DNA of 64,000 nucleotides from Planctomycetota bacterium (GCA_016197205.1 JACPWG010000067.1:46157-110156), one strand, 5' to 3'. Positions 24,791 through 34,324 are shown, numbered from the stretch's first letter. Numbers and translations are program-made. The notes: generated from the letters alone by a model not told the origin.

Positions 24791-26260
24791 ATGGAGATGC
24801 TCGACCTGCCCGCCCACGAGCTCCGCGACGCCGTCGCCGGCCGGAGAGTCTCGGCCCGCGAAGTCGCCGAGCGCAGCCTCGTCCGCATCGAGCGCCTCGA
24901 CCCTCGCCTCAAGGCCTTCCTCACGCTGCGCAAAGACGCCGCGCTCCGGGACGCCGACGCGCTCGATGCGTCGATCGCCCGCGGCGAACCCCCCGGTCCG
25001 CTCGCCGGCGTCCCCATGGCGCTCAAGGACAACCTTTGCACCCGCGGTGTCCGCACGACCTGCGCCTCGCGCATCCTCGGGAATTTCGTCCCGACCTACG
25101 ACGCGACGGTCGTCGAAAAGCTGCGCGCCGCCGGCGCCCTCCTGGTCGGCAAGACCAACATGGACGAGTTCGCCATGGGCTCGTCCACCGAAAACTCCGC
25201 CTTCGGACCGACGCTGAATCCGTGGGACGTCACGCGCGTGCCCGGCGGCTCGAGCGGCGGGACGACCGCCGCGGTCGCGGCCGGCCTCGCGACGGCGGGC
25301 CTCGGCTCCGACACCGGCGGCTCCATCCGCCAGCCCGCCTCGCTGTGCGGTGTCGTGGGCCTCAAGCCGACCTATGGGCGCGTGTCGCGCTTCGGCCTGG
25401 TCGCCTTCGCCTCGTCGCTCGACCAGATCGGGCCGATTACGCGAAACGTGCGCGACGCCGCCCTCTGCCTCCAGGCCATCGCCGGCCCGGACCCGCGGGA
25501 TTCGACTTCGGCCTCCGTCGAGACCCCGGACTTCCTGCGGGACCTGGAGGCCGGCGCGAAGGGCCTGCGCCTCGGCATTCCGAAGGAGTACTTCGGGGCC
25601 GGCATCGACCCTGAGGTCGCGAGCGCCGTCGAAGCCGCGATCGACGTGCTGCGCCGCGCCGGCGCCACGACGCAGGAGGTCTCTCTCCCGCACACCGACT
25701 ACGGGATCGCCGCGTACTACGTGGTCGCGCCGGCCGAGGCCAGCTCGAACCTCGCGCGCTACGACGGCGTGCGCTACGGCCTGCGCGCGGCCGACACCCG
25801 GGGCCTCCTCTCCATGTACGAGGAGACCCGGCGGCAGGGCTTCGGTCGCGAGGTGTCGCGGCGCATCATGCTCGGGACCTTCGCCCTCTCCAGCGGCTAC
25901 TACGACGCCTACTATCAGAAGGCCCTGAAGGTGCGCCGGCGCATCAAGGATGACTTCGACGCGGCGTTCGGCTCGGTGGACGCGCTCGTCTGTCCCACGT
26001 CGCCGGTCCCCGCCTTCAAGCTCGGCGAGAAGGCCGACGACCCGTTGCAGATGTACCTCGCCGACGTGTTCACGGTGTGCCTCAACATGGCCGGCTTGCC
26101 CGGGATCTCCGTCCCCTGCGGGCTCGCCGGCGGCAAGCTGCCGATCGGCCTGCAGATCCTCGGCCGCGCTTTCGACGAATCCACGGTCCTCCGCGTCGCG
26201 CGCGCGTACGAGCGGGAGACGGATTGGCACTCGCGGCGGCCCGAGGTCGCCGAGGCGTAG
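24791..26260 (+). CDS. gatA: Asp-tRNA(Asn)/Glu-tRNA(Gln) amidotransferase subunit A
   Basis: This codes for 489 aa, full length. It is an amidase that releases ammonia from Gln or Asn for tRNA amidation. The Ser-cisSer-Lys triad context is intact: MALKDN (Lys about 79), [13 protein letters not shown] and [39 protein letters not shown] is diagnostic of GatA. It follows gatC by 12 nt. The gene itself is normal, in contrast to the damaged gatB behind it. Confidence 0.96.
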   Translation: MEMLDLPAHELRDAVAGRRVSAREVAERSLVRIERLDPRLKAFLTLRKDAALRDADALDASIARGEPPGPLAGVPMALKDNLCTRGVRTTCASRILGNFVPTYDATVVEKLRAAGALLVGKTNMDEFAMGSSTENSAFGPTLNPWDVTRVPGGSSGGTTAAVAAGLATAGLGSDTGGSIRQPASLCGVVGLKPTYGRVSRFGLVAFASSLDQIGPITRNVRDAALCLQAIAGPDPRDSTSASVETPDFLRDLEAGAKGLRLGIPKEYFGAGIDPEVASAVEAAIDVLRRAGATTQEVSLPHTDYGIAAYYVVAPAEASSNLARYDGVRYGLRAADTRGLLSMYEETRRQGFGREVSRRIMLGTFALSSGYYDAYYQKALKVRRRIKDDFDAAFGSVDALVCPTSPVPAFKLGEKADDPLQMYLADVFTVCLNMAGLPGISVPCGLAGGKLPIGLQILGRAFDESTVLRVARAYERETDWHSRRPEVAEA

Positions 26261-26295
26261 CGCAGCGCGGCAGTGCCGCAGCCAAGCGACGACGG

Positions 26296-26376
26296 AACCA
26301 CAGATTTCACAGATTAACGACGATTTCACAGATTCGTAATCTGTGTAATCCCGTTGAATCTGTGAAATCTGTGGTT
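26296..26376. repeat. 81-nt palindromic element with 20-nt perfect terminal inverted repeats
   Basis: The terminal arms are AACCACAGATTTCACAGATT (26296-26315) and its exact complement at 26357-26376. The interior repeats the TTTCACAGATT motif. The flank CAGCC-AGCGACGACGG plus one arm recurs in inverted orientation at about 29240-29300 before tatD. It sits exactly where the 5' end of gatB should be. Confidence 0.85.
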
Positions 26377-26403
26377 TTCGTGGCGTTCGACCAAAGTAGA
26401 AGC

Positions 26404-27765
26404 ATGCCGGGCGTCCTCCCGGTCCTGAATCGCGCTGCCTACGAACTGGGCATCCGCGCCGCGCTCGCGCTGCATTGCGAGATCGCGCCGTTTACGAAAT
26501 TCGACCGGAAGAACTACTTCTACCCGGACCTTCCGAAGGCCTACCAGATTTCGCAGTTCGATATCCCGCTCTCGCGCCAGGGGTGGCTGGACGTGGACGT
26601 CGCCGGCCGGGCGCTGCGCGTGCGCATCCACCGGGCCCATCTTGAGGAGGACGCGGGCAAGCTCCTCCATCCCGAGTTGCGCGAAGGGGGAGACCCCGCG
26701 GACGACGGTGGAGGAGGCGGCGGCGTGCGTGCCGGCCGCGCCGGGTACAGCCTCGTGGATTTCAACCGCTCCGGCGTGCCGCTCCTGGAGATCGTGACCG
26801 AGCCCGACATGCGGACGCCCGAAGAGGCGTACGAATACCTCACGGCGCTCAAGCGCGTGCTCCAGTACAGCGGCGTCTCCGACTGCGACATGGAGAAGGG
26901 GAGCCTCCGCTGCGACGCGAACGTCTCCGTCCGGCCGCGGGGGAGCGAGACCCTGGGCACCCGGACCGAGACGAAGAACCTGAACTCGTTCAAGTTCCTC
27001 GCGAAGGCCCTCGCCCACGAGGCCGCGCGCCAGATCAAGGTCCTCGAAGCGGGCGGACGCGTCGTGCAGGAGACCCGGCTCTGGGACCCGATCGCCGGCG
27101 AGACGCGGCCGATGCGCTCGAAGGAGGAGGCCCACGACTACCGGTATTTTCCGGAGCCCGACCTGGTGCCCTTCGTGATCACCCCGGCGGAGGTGGAGCG
27201 GATCCGGGCGGCGCTCCCCGAGATGCCGGCCGAGCGCTGCGCGCGCTTCGTGGAGCAGCTCGGCCTGCCGCCCAAGGACGCCGAGGTGCTCACGACCGAC
27301 CGCGGCCTGGCCGAGTATTTCGAGTCGTGCGTCGCCCTCGAAAACGCGCCGCGTGCGATCGCGAACTGGCTCTTGGGGGACGTCCGAAAAGAGATGAACG
27401 AGCGTCACCTCGACATCGAGTCCCTGCCCGTGCGACCCGAGCGCCTGGTGGAACTGGTGCGGCTCGTGGAGGGCGCGCAGATCACGCGGCTGGTGGGGAA
27501 GGACGTCCTCACGGAGATGGTCGTCTCGGGGAAGGACGCGGCGGCGATCGTCCGCGAGAAGGGGCTGTTGCAGATCGCGGACGCGGCCTCGCTCGGCCCG
27601 ATCGTGGACAAGGTGCTCGGTGCGAATGCGAAGGCCGTGACGGACTACCGGGCCGGGAAAAAGGCCGCGCTCAGCTCCCTGGTCGGCCAGGTCATGAAGG
27701 AGACCCGGGGCAAGGCCAACGCCCCGCTCGTGACGCGGCTCCTGCAAGAAAAGCTGGGTGGGTGA
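26404..27765 (+). pseudogene. gatB: gatB lacking its 5' end (N-terminally truncated subunit B)
   Basis: 453 codons from ATG 26404 are open and clearly GatB: LPVLNRAAYELGIRAALALHCEIAPFTKFDRKNYFYPDLPKAYQISQFD, LEIVTEPDM, SDCDMEKGSLRCDANVSVRP, ETKNLNSFKF and the C-terminal YqeY-like tail domain. GatB normally begins about 55-60 residues earlier with the GLEVHVQL motif and a Cys-containing stretch (PVCLGLPG). Here only the last PG of that stretch remains, and upstream is a palindromic repeat. The Glu and His of GLEVH are active-site residues of the kinase/transferase centre, so the product as read should be inactive or impaired. The frame is open upstream through the repeat but encodes nothing GatB-like. 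A poly-Gly insertion (about residues 96-107) is also unusual. A second gatB elsewhere, or an assembly error, must be considered. Confidence 0.75.
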
Positions 27766-28952
27766 TGGCGTACCTGCGCGTGCTTTCCGGCCCGGACGAG
27801 GGGAAGAAGATCCCGGTGGAGCCGGACAAGTCCCTCTGCCTCGGCCGCGCCGACGTCGACTACATCAAGCTGCAGGACCCGCTGCTTTCGAAGGTCCATT
27901 GCGAATTCGCCGCGCGGAAGGGCGCATTTTTCGTGTCCGACCTGGCCAGCTCCAACGGCACCTACCTGAATGACCGGAAGATCTCGACCTGTCCGATCAA
28001 GAGCGGCGACCGCATCCGGATCGGCGGCAGCATCGTCGAGTTCGTCGAGGAGCACGCGGCCGCGGTGCAGGAAGAGCTGCTCGTCCTGGATCGCGAGGTG
28101 GCCGACACGCTCATTTCGCGGAGCATCGGCGACTACCAGGTCCAGGCCAAGATCGGCCGCGGGGAGGTCGGGACCGTTTATCGCGCCTTCCAGTCGTCGA
28201 AGAACCGGCTGGTGGCCATGAAGGTGTTCTTTCCCGACGTGATGCACGACGAGGCCTCGATGCAGCGCTTCCTGCGCGGGGCCCAGACCGCGAGCCGCCT
28301 CCGGCACCCGAACATCGTGAAGGTCTTCGCGACCGGCCGCTACCAGGACCTGCTCTACGTCGTGATGGAGCTGGTGGACGGCGGGAGCGTCGCGCAGATG
28401 ATGGAGGAGCGCGGGATCTCCGGGACGATCGACGCCCGCAAGACGATGGACGTCGCGAAGCAGGCGTTGCGCGCGCTCTCCTACGCCCACGCGCAAAAGA
28501 TCGTCCACCGGAACCTGAAGCCCTCGAACATCCTCATCGACCGGAAGGGCGTGGCCCGGCTCGCGGACCTCTGGCTGTCGAAGAGCCTGGACTCGCCGGA
28601 CATCAACCTGATCACGCGGACCGGCATGCACCTCGGGTCCCTTTCGTACATCCCGCTCGAACAGATGGTCGATGCGAAGATGGTGGATCAGCGGAGCGAC
28701 GTCTACTCGCTGGGCGCGACGATGTACACGATGCTCACGGGGCGGCCGCCCTACTCCGGCCCGGCCGCGGAGATCCTGCGCGCCGCGCGCGCCGGCGAAT
28801 TCGCCGACCCGAAGAAGGTGAACATGTCGGTCCCCGAGGACCTCGGCGGGATCGTCGTGAAGGCCATGCAGAAAATGCCCGAGCGCCGATACCAGACCGC
28901 CGCCGAGATGCTGGCGGACATCGAGAAGGTCGAGAAGGCGCTGGGCCTCTGA
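27765..28952 (+). CDS. FHA-domain protein kinase homologue, probable pseudokinase
   Basis: This codes for 395 aa from ATG 27765, overlapping the gatB stop as TGATG. Residues 1-95 are an FHA phosphothreonine-binding domain (SLCLGRADVDYIKL, SKVHCEF, SSNGTYLN). Residues about 125-390 are a protein kinase fold with a glycine loop IGRGEVGTVYRA and the ATP-binding Lys in LVAMKVF. The catalytic loop reads HRNLKPSNIL, with Asn250 where the catalytic Asp should be, and the DFG motif reads DLW (268-270). The APE region is LSYIPLEQM. Both changes predict loss of phosphotransfer, so this is probably a pseudokinase scaffold that reads phosphothreonine through FHA. Its only operon partner is the truncated gatB; no direct functional link is claimed. 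Confidence 0.85.
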   Translation: MAYLRVLSGPDEGKKIPVEPDKSLCLGRADVDYIKLQDPLLSKVHCEFAARKGAFFVSDLASSNGTYLNDRKISTCPIKSGDRIRIGGSIVEFVEEHAAAVQEELLVLDREVADTLISRSIGDYQVQAKIGRGEVGTVYRAFQSSKNRLVAMKVFFPDVMHDEASMQRFLRGAQTASRLRHPNIVKVFATGRYQDLLYVVMELVDGGSVAQMMEERGISGTIDARKTMDVAKQALRALSYAHAQKIVHRNLKPSNILIDRKGVARLADLWLSKSLDSPDINLITRTGMHLGSLSYIPLEQMVDAKMVDQRSDVYSLGATMYTMLTGRPPYSGPAAEILRAARAGEFADPKKVNMSVPEDLGGIVVKAMQKMPERRYQTAAEMLADIEKVEKALGL

Positions 28953-29314
28953 GGTTCCCGTCGGGGTTTCTCCGGGCTCGAACACCACGGCAACCACCGA
29001 CATCCCAGCGCAGCCCCTGGCGGCAACCAAAGGGACGAGCCACCGACGACGCCGAAAACACCGAAGGACGAAATTCGGGCGAATCGATCAGCGTAGCAGA
29101 TCCGAACCGCGACCGTGAGGGAGCGGTCTCGGCGCGTCCTTCGGTTCCCGCGGGTTTGGTCTCGCAACCGATTGCCGACAGAACAACCTTGGTTGCCCCA
29201 AAGGCAATGTTCTGCGCGGTTGTAGTGCTGACTACGAGTCTGTGAAATCGTCGTGAATCTGTGAAATCTGTGGTTCCGTCGTCGTGCGGCTGCGGCGCAG
29301 GGGTGCTCTGAAGC
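28953..29314. other. intergenic region with three repeat types
   Basis: No gene is seen. It holds a CACCGACGACGCCGAAAACA tract at about 29040 related to the 49-nt array near 18.2 kb, a CGACCGTGAGGGAG repeat at 29104-29127, and a half copy of the GATTTCACAG palindrome with its GCGGCTGCGG flank at 29236-29297. Confidence 0.55.
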
Positions 29315-30079
29315 ATGTGGTTCGACACGCACGCCCACCTGGACTTCGAGGAGCTCTTCGCCGAACTGGACGCGGTCGTCGAACGGGCCCGGGCCGCGGG
29401 CGTCGAGGACATCGTGACGATCGGCACCCACGCGGCCGCGAATCGTCGCACGCTCGAGATTGCGCGACGCTTCCCGCGCGTGTACGCAGCGGTCGGCATC
29501 CACCCGCACGATGCGAAAGCTGCCGGCGAGGACGGCTGGTCCGAGTTCGAGGCGCTCGCCCGCGACCCGCGCGTCGTGGCGATCGGGGAGACCGGCCTCG
29601 ACTACGCCAAGGAGTACAGCCCGCGCGAGGACCAGTTCCGCGTCTTCCGCCGCCAGCTCGAGCTGGCCCAGGCGATCGGGAAGCCGGTGATTCTCCATTG
29701 CCGAAACGCGTTCGACGATTGTCTCGCGCTGATCCGCGAGGTGCGCACGCCCCCGGTGCGCGGGATCGTCCATTGCTTCTCCGGCGATGCCGCCGTGGCC
29801 GCGAGCTTCCTGGAGCTGGGCTTTCACGTCTCGTTCGCCGGGCCGCTCACCTACCCGAAGTCCGACCGGTTGCGCGAGGCTGCCGCCAGCGTACCGCTTG
29901 ACCGGATCCTGATCGAGACCGACTGCCCGTTCCTCGCGCCTCAGCCGCGGCGCGGGAAGCGAAACGAACCTGCCTACGTGGTCCACACCGGCGAGGAGCT
30001 GGCCCGCGTCCGCGGCCTGCCGGCGGCCGAGGTCGCCGCGAGGACGACGGAGAACGCCCGGCGGCTCTTCGGCCTGTAG
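29315..30079 (+). CDS. tatD: TatD-family metal-dependent DNase
   Basis: This codes for 254 aa of usual length. Metal ligands are readable: DTHAHLD (residues 4-10), AIGETGLDY, ILHCRN, VHCFSG and the final ETDCPFLAP. It belongs to the amidohydrolase fold and acts as a 3'-5' exonuclease or D-aminoacyl-tRNA hydrolase-like repair enzyme in the cytoplasm. The start ATG 29315 lies only 18 nt after the repeat flank, and no ribosome binding site stands out. Residues 1-10 match the family start, so no truncation is inferred. Confidence 0.92.
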   Translation: MWFDTHAHLDFEELFAELDAVVERARAAGVEDIVTIGTHAAANRRTLEIARRFPRVYAAVGIHPHDAKAAGEDGWSEFEALARDPRVVAIGETGLDYAKEYSPREDQFRVFRRQLELAQAIGKPVILHCRNAFDDCLALIREVRTPPVRGIVHCFSGDAAVAASFLELGFHVSFAGPLTYPKSDRLREAAASVPLDRILIETDCPFLAPQPRRGKRNEPAYVVHTGEELARVRGLPAAEVAARTTENARRLFGL

Positions 30080-30121
30080 GCTGCATTCTGCCGTGCCTTT
30101 TTTTCGTTCCTGGGGTAGCGC

Positions 30122-31066
30122 ATGCCGAACACGGACGGGGTCGTCCTGGTGACGGGCGGGGCGGGCTTCATCGGGAGCCACCTCGTGCGCGCCCTGGTGG
30201 ACCAGGGCCGCCGCGTCCGCGTCGCGGACAACCTCTCCACCGGCCGCCGCGAGCACCTCGCGGAGGTCGCCGCCCGGATCGAATTCGTCGAGGCGGACGT
30301 CCGCGAAGAAGCCGCGCTCGAGCCGCTGCTCGATGGTGTGGACCTCGTCTTCCACGAGGCCGGCGACTACTCGGTCCCGCGCTCGCTGCGCGACCCGGTC
30401 GCGATCAACGAAGTGAACGTCTCCACCACGGTGAACGTCCTCTGGGGGGCGGTGCGCCGGCGTGTGGCGCGCGTCGTCGTCGCGTCCTCGTGCGCCGTCT
30501 ATGGCGATGCGACGCGCGAGAGCGAGGAGGAGGAGTTGCCTGCGGCGTCCTTCTCCCCGTACTCCGTCAGCAAGGCCGTGACCGAGCTGTACTGCCGCAC
30601 GTTCGCGCAGAACTTCGGCCTGCCGGTCGTCTGCCTGCGCTACTTCAACGTCTTCGGCCCGCGCCAAAACGCGGACCCGGAGTACGGCGCGGTCATTCCG
30701 CGCTTCATCGCCGCCCTCCTCGACGGCACCCGACCGGTGATTTACGGCGACGGGAAGCAGACCCGCGACTTCGTAGACGTCGAGGACGTGGTGCGCGCGA
30801 ACCTGCTCGCGGGCGACGGCCGCGGCGAGCCGGGCGCGTCCTACAACATCGCCGCCGGCCGCCCGCGCACAATCCTGGATGTCCTCGCCGCGGTCGAAGC
30901 GGCCACGGGCAAGCGGGCGGAGCCGGAGTTCCTGCCGCCGCGTCCCGGCGACCGCCGCCATTGCGCGCCGGACGTGTCCGCGGCGGAGCGTGCCCTCGGT
31001 TTCCGCGCCGAAGTGGATTTCGTCGAAGGGCTCCGTCGATTTGTGTCGTGGCGTCGCGGCTCGTGA
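30122..31066 (+). CDS. NAD-dependent sugar-nucleotide epimerase (extended SDR)
   Basis: This codes for 314 aa. It has the Rossmann motif TGGAGFIGSHL, the Ser-rich strand VVASSCAVYGD and the catalytic YSVSK. NVFGPRQNADPEYGAVIPRFI and YGDGKQTRDFVDVEDVV are typical of UDP-glucose/UDP-GlcNAc 4-epimerases of the WbpP/GalE type. It is one of a tandem pair with the next gene, and both have the same motif order, so they arose by duplication. Substrate specificity cannot be read from the motifs. The products probably feed polysaccharide or glycan synthesis. Confidence 0.88.
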   Translation: MPNTDGVVLVTGGAGFIGSHLVRALVDQGRRVRVADNLSTGRREHLAEVAARIEFVEADVREEAALEPLLDGVDLVFHEAGDYSVPRSLRDPVAINEVNVSTTVNVLWGAVRRRVARVVVASSCAVYGDATRESEEEELPAASFSPYSVSKAVTELYCRTFAQNFGLPVVCLRYFNVFGPRQNADPEYGAVIPRFIAALLDGTRPVIYGDGKQTRDFVDVEDVVRANLLAGDGRGEPGASYNIAAGRPRTILDVLAAVEAATGKRAEPEFLPPRPGDRRHCAPDVSAAERALGFRAEVDFVEGLRRFVSWRRGS

Positions 31067-31100
31067 CCGGCGTCGCAAGTGACAGGGAGATGCGTCGAAC

Positions 31101-32039
31101 ATGCGCTGCCTCGTAACGGGTGGGGCCGGCTTCATCGGCAGCAACCTTGCGCACACGCTCGTGCGCCGGGGCGACTCCGTGCGCATCCTGGACGACCTCA
31201 GCACCGGCCGGCGCCAAAACCTCGCGGGCATCGAGGACGCGGTCGACTTCCGGCACGTCGACCTGCGAGACGCGGACGCGGTGGCGCGCGCGATGGAGGG
31301 AATCGAGGTGGTGTTCCACCTTGGCGGGCTCAACTCCGTCCCGCGCTCCCTGAAGAACCCGCTGGCCACGCACCAGGCCAACGTCTCGGGGACCGTGAAC
31401 ATCCTCTGGTCCGCGCGGCGCGCCGGCACGCGGCGGGTCGTCTTCGCGTCCTCCTCCAGCGTGTACGGCGATCACGAGGCGGGGATCGACCGCGAGGAGC
31501 TCCCGCTCCGGCCGAAAGCGCCGTATTCGGTTTCGAAAGTGGCGGGGGAGCTGTACGCGAAGACGTTCACCCGCAACTACGGGCTGGAGACCGTCTGCCT
31601 GCGGCTTTTCAACGTCTTCGGCCCGCGTCAGAATCCCGCGTCCGAGTACGCGGCCGTCATCCCGCGCTTCATCCTCGCCCTCTCGCGCGGCGAGCCGGTC
31701 ACGCTCTTCGGCGACGGCACGCAATCGCGCGACTTCACGTTTGTCGAGAACGTCGTGCATGCGCATCTGCTCGCGGCCACGGCGCCCGCGGCCGGCGGCG
31801 AGAGCATCAATGTAGCGTGCGGCGCGTCCTGGAGCCTGCGGGACCTCGTCGCCCGATTGGAGGGGATCCTCGGCGTGCGCGCGACCGTGCGCACGGAGCC
31901 GCAGCGCGCGGGCGACCGCCGCCACTCCGAGGCCGACATCTCAAAGGCGCGACGCCTGCTCGGCTACTCGGTCCAGGTCGACTTCGCGGAGGGGCTCCGC
32001 AAGTCGGCTGCCTGGTACCGCGAGAGCGGGGGCGCATAG
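31101..32039 (+). CDS. NAD-dependent sugar-nucleotide epimerase (extended SDR), tandem paralogue
   Basis: This codes for 312 aa. TGGAGFIGSNL, ASSSSVYGDHEAG, YSVSK and NVFGPRQNPASEYAAVIPRFI are intact. The active-site strand has the more usual SSSSVYG where the upstream copy has SSCAVYG. It starts 34 nt after its paralogue and is followed by the pseudouridine synthase gene. A UDP-GlcNAc or UDP-Glc 4-epimerase role is likely, but dehydratase-type chemistry on a related substrate is possible. Confidence 0.88.
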   Translation: MRCLVTGGAGFIGSNLAHTLVRRGDSVRILDDLSTGRRQNLAGIEDAVDFRHVDLRDADAVARAMEGIEVVFHLGGLNSVPRSLKNPLATHQANVSGTVNILWSARRAGTRRVVFASSSSVYGDHEAGIDREELPLRPKAPYSVSKVAGELYAKTFTRNYGLETVCLRLFNVFGPRQNPASEYAAVIPRFILALSRGEPVTLFGDGTQSRDFTFVENVVHAHLLAATAPAAGGESINVACGASWSLRDLVARLEGILGVRATVRTEPQRAGDRRHSEADISKARRLLGYSVQVDFAEGLRKSAAWYRESGGA

Positions 32040-32042
32040 GGG

Positions 32043-33056
32043 ATGGAAGCGCATCACCGGATCGACATGAACGACCTGCGCACGGTCGAGTATGTCGTCC
32101 ACAACCCCGCCGTCGAAGACTACCGGCTCGACGTCTACCTCACCAAGCGGCTCCAGCTCTATTCGCGCACCATGGTGCAGAAGCTCATCAAGGACGAGCT
32201 GGTGACGGTGAATGGGCGGAAATCGAAACCGGCCTACGAGCTGTGCGTCCACGACAAGATCGTGGTGCGGGTCCCGCGGCTCGTCGAAGCGCAGACGATT
32301 CCCGAGGACATCCCGCTCGACATCGTCTACGAGGACGACCACATCGTTGTCGTGAACAAGCCGCCGCACTTCGTCGTGCACCCCGCGGCCGGGCACTGGG
32401 AAGGCACGCTCGTGAACGCGTTGCTCCATCATTGCGGCGTGCTCCCGCAGACCGACGACATCTACCGGCCCGGCATCGTCCACCGCCTGGACAAGAACAC
32501 GAGCGGCATCATCGTGGCGGCGAAGACGCAAGGCGCGCACTTCCGCGTGACCTCGCAGTTCGAGGCGCGCACGGTGAAGAAGGAGTATATCGCGATCGTG
32601 GAGGGGGAGCCGCGCTTCGACAGCGACCTCGTGGACGGCCCGATCGGCCACAACCCGCACGACCGGGAGCGCATGATGATCGGCGGGCTGAACCCGCGCG
32701 AGGCGCAGACCGTGTATCATGCGGTGGAGCGCTTCCGCGGCTTCACCCTCGTCCGCGCGGAGCCGAAGACCGGCCGGACGCATCAGATCCGCGTCCACCT
32801 CGCCCACGTCGGCCACCCCGTCGTCGCGGACAGCCTGTACGGCCGGCGCGAGTCGCTCTACGATTGGGAGCTGCGGTTCAGCCAGAAGCCCGCCGACCAT
32901 CCGCCCGAGGAACCGCTGATCGCGCGCCACGCGCTCCACGCCCGCTGGATCGCCTTCGCACACCCGGAGACCGGCGAGCCGGTCGAGTTCGCGGCGCCGC
33001 TCCCCGAGGACATGACGCGGCTGCTCGAGGCGCTGCGGCGCCATCGCGCGCGGTGA
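32043..33056 (+). CDS. rluD: RluA/RluD-type pseudouridine synthase
   Basis: This codes for 337 aa. An S4 RNA-binding domain comes first (DVYLTKRLQLYSRTMVQKLIKDELVTVNGR), then the synthase domain with the catalytic Asp in GIVHRLDKNTSGIIV, then TGRTHQIRVHLAHVGHPVVAD. It has all features of enzymes that modify helix 69 or other sites of 23S rRNA. ATG 32043 is three bases after the epimerase stop. A second ATG eight codons in (MNDLRTVEYVV) is possible. Confidence 0.9.
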   Translation: MEAHHRIDMNDLRTVEYVVHNPAVEDYRLDVYLTKRLQLYSRTMVQKLIKDELVTVNGRKSKPAYELCVHDKIVVRVPRLVEAQTIPEDIPLDIVYEDDHIVVVNKPPHFVVHPAAGHWEGTLVNALLHHCGVLPQTDDIYRPGIVHRLDKNTSGIIVAAKTQGAHFRVTSQFEARTVKKEYIAIVEGEPRFDSDLVDGPIGHNPHDRERMMIGGLNPREAQTVYHAVERFRGFTLVRAEPKTGRTHQIRVHLAHVGHPVVADSLYGRRESLYDWELRFSQKPADHPPEEPLIARHALHARWIAFAHPETGEPVEFAAPLPEDMTRLLEALRRHRAR

Positions 33057-33149
33057 GCGCGGGCGAGGTGGGCGGGGTGCGGGCGGGGGGCGGGCGGGGT
33101 GCGGGGCGATGTTCATGTCCGAGTCGCACCTCGCGAGTGCCTGCACGCC

Positions 33150-33325
33150 GTAGGGCCACGGCGCTGCCGTGCCCACGACGCGCGCAGTCGCGACCACCCC
33201 CGCGCACCGGCGGCGGCGGTCTGGATCGACCATCCGAGAAGAGGCTCGCGGACGGCAACCGGAGATTGTGGTGCAGGGCTTCCGCCTTCGCGCGCGGCGC
33301 TTCGGTGGACGGGTCCGCCCTGCAC
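33150..33325 (+). repeat. 176-nt composite palindromic repeat, copy 1
   Basis: The left end is a hairpin of the GGGCACGGCGCTGCCGTGCCC type, and the right end has GTGCAGGGC and GCCCTGCAC about 40 nt apart. A second copy of the same length and orientation is at 39948-40123. Confidence 0.75.
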
Positions 33326-33414
33326 CCGCACTCGCGAACCGTTGGCAAGGACCTCGACTTTCCCGTGTCCAGGTGAAGACCCTCAAGCCCGAGTTCCGGG
33401 CGGCGCGAATGGGC

Positions 33415-33444
33415 TTGCTCCGCACCTCTTGCCGAGGGTATGAT
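33415..33444 (+). promoter_or_regulatory. possible promoter of the nuclease-like gene
   Basis: TTGCTC (33415-33420) and TATGAT (33439-33444) with an 18-nt spacer lie 70 nt before the start at 33515. Confidence 0.45.
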
Positions 33445-33514
33445 AGCACTTCGATCCCCAGTTCGCCGTCCTGGCAGCGATACGATGGCGCCCAGAGGGA
33501 GGAGGAGACGGCAC

Positions 33515-34324
33515 ATGGCGTTCGTGTGGGACGATCTGCAGGAGAAGTGGCTCCATCGGCGTCTGGCCCCGGCAGCTCACAGCTACGAGAGCAAGGTGTC
33601 GGTGGCCGGTGGCAACCTCGAGCTTGACGCGGTCGCCGAGGCGCCGCCCCGCGACACGTTCCTCGACTTTCTCACGCGGTGGTCGGTTTTCGAGAACAAG
33701 GCGCCCAAGAAGGCGTTTGGCCGTCGGGATCTGCTGCTCCTTGGTGCGCGGACCCTGCTTTTCGCCGAGCGACGCAACCTCGGCTTGGCGGACCTGGAGG
33801 AGCTCACTCAGGTCGTGCTCTGCTCCCACGCCACGGCGGAGGTGCGGCGCGCGGTTGCGAAGCGCGAGCTGCACCCCGGGATGGTCGAGGGTCGCTTCGT
33901 CGCGCGAATCGTCCTCGTAGAGGCCAATCGCGTGCCGGTCAGCGAGGAGTCGCTCGGCTTCCTGCTGTACTGGGCTTCGGGCCGACGCCTGCGGGAGGCG
34001 ATCGAGGACGCGGTGGACGGGGATCGTCGCGAGTATTACTCGATGCTCTGGTTTGTGCGGAAGGAACCCTTCAGGGAGGTCCTGGCCATGAAAGGGAAGA
34101 CCCTGGATGAGACCACTCTCTCGATTCGAGATTCCGTCGAGGAACTGGGGATCGAGCGGGTGGTAGACGCGGTAGGTCTGAGTCGCGTGCTCGACGCCGT
34201 GGGTCCGGAGCGCATTGGCGATGCGCTCGGCGTCGAGAAGCTCCGTGCGCTCTTGCGACGCATGGAGGGGGCGCCGTCCCGCAAGCCAGGGTCCTCGCGG
34301 AAGCCCAGGCCCGCCCGGTCGTGA
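33515..34324 (+). CDS. PD-(D/E)XK-like protein with C-terminal 9-residue repeats, copy 1
   Basis: This codes for 269 aa from ATG 33515, with GGGAGGAGGAGACG upstream. The N-terminal part has ELDAVAE and, about 15 residues on, WSVFENKAPKKAFGRRDLLLLGARTLLF, an arrangement that resembles the Asp and Glu-x-Lys core of PD-(D/E)XK nucleases. I do not recognise a named family, but scattered planctomycete and cyanobacterial Rpn-like proteins have a similar plan. The C-terminus has three 9-residue units (VVDAVGLSR, VLDAVGPER, IGDALGVEK; 34160-34240) before a basic Ser/Arg tail. A near-identical gene, truncated at the 5' end and with six such units, lies 4.5 kb to the right behind a kinase gene. Nuclease activity is an inference. 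Confidence 0.7.
   Translation: MAFVWDDLQEKWLHRRLAPAAHSYESKVSVAGGNLELDAVAEAPPRDTFLDFLTRWSVFENKAPKKAFGRRDLLLLGARTLLFAERRNLGLADLEELTQVVLCSHATAEVRRAVAKRELHPGMVEGRFVARIVLVEANRVPVSEESLGFLLYWASGRRLREAIEDAVDGDRREYYSMLWFVRKEPFREVLAMKGKTLDETTLSIRDSVEELGIERVVDAVGLSRVLDAVGPERIGDALGVEKLRALLRRMEGAPSRKPGSSRKPRPARS

Larger units (their letters stand above)
33057..33514. other. intergenic region with a 176-nt composite repeat
   Basis: A simple GGGCGGGGTGC run (33062-33110) follows the stop of rluD. The rest is one composite repeat (33150-33325), a promoter at 33415-33444 and the leader of the next gene. No gene is seen. Confidence 0.5.
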
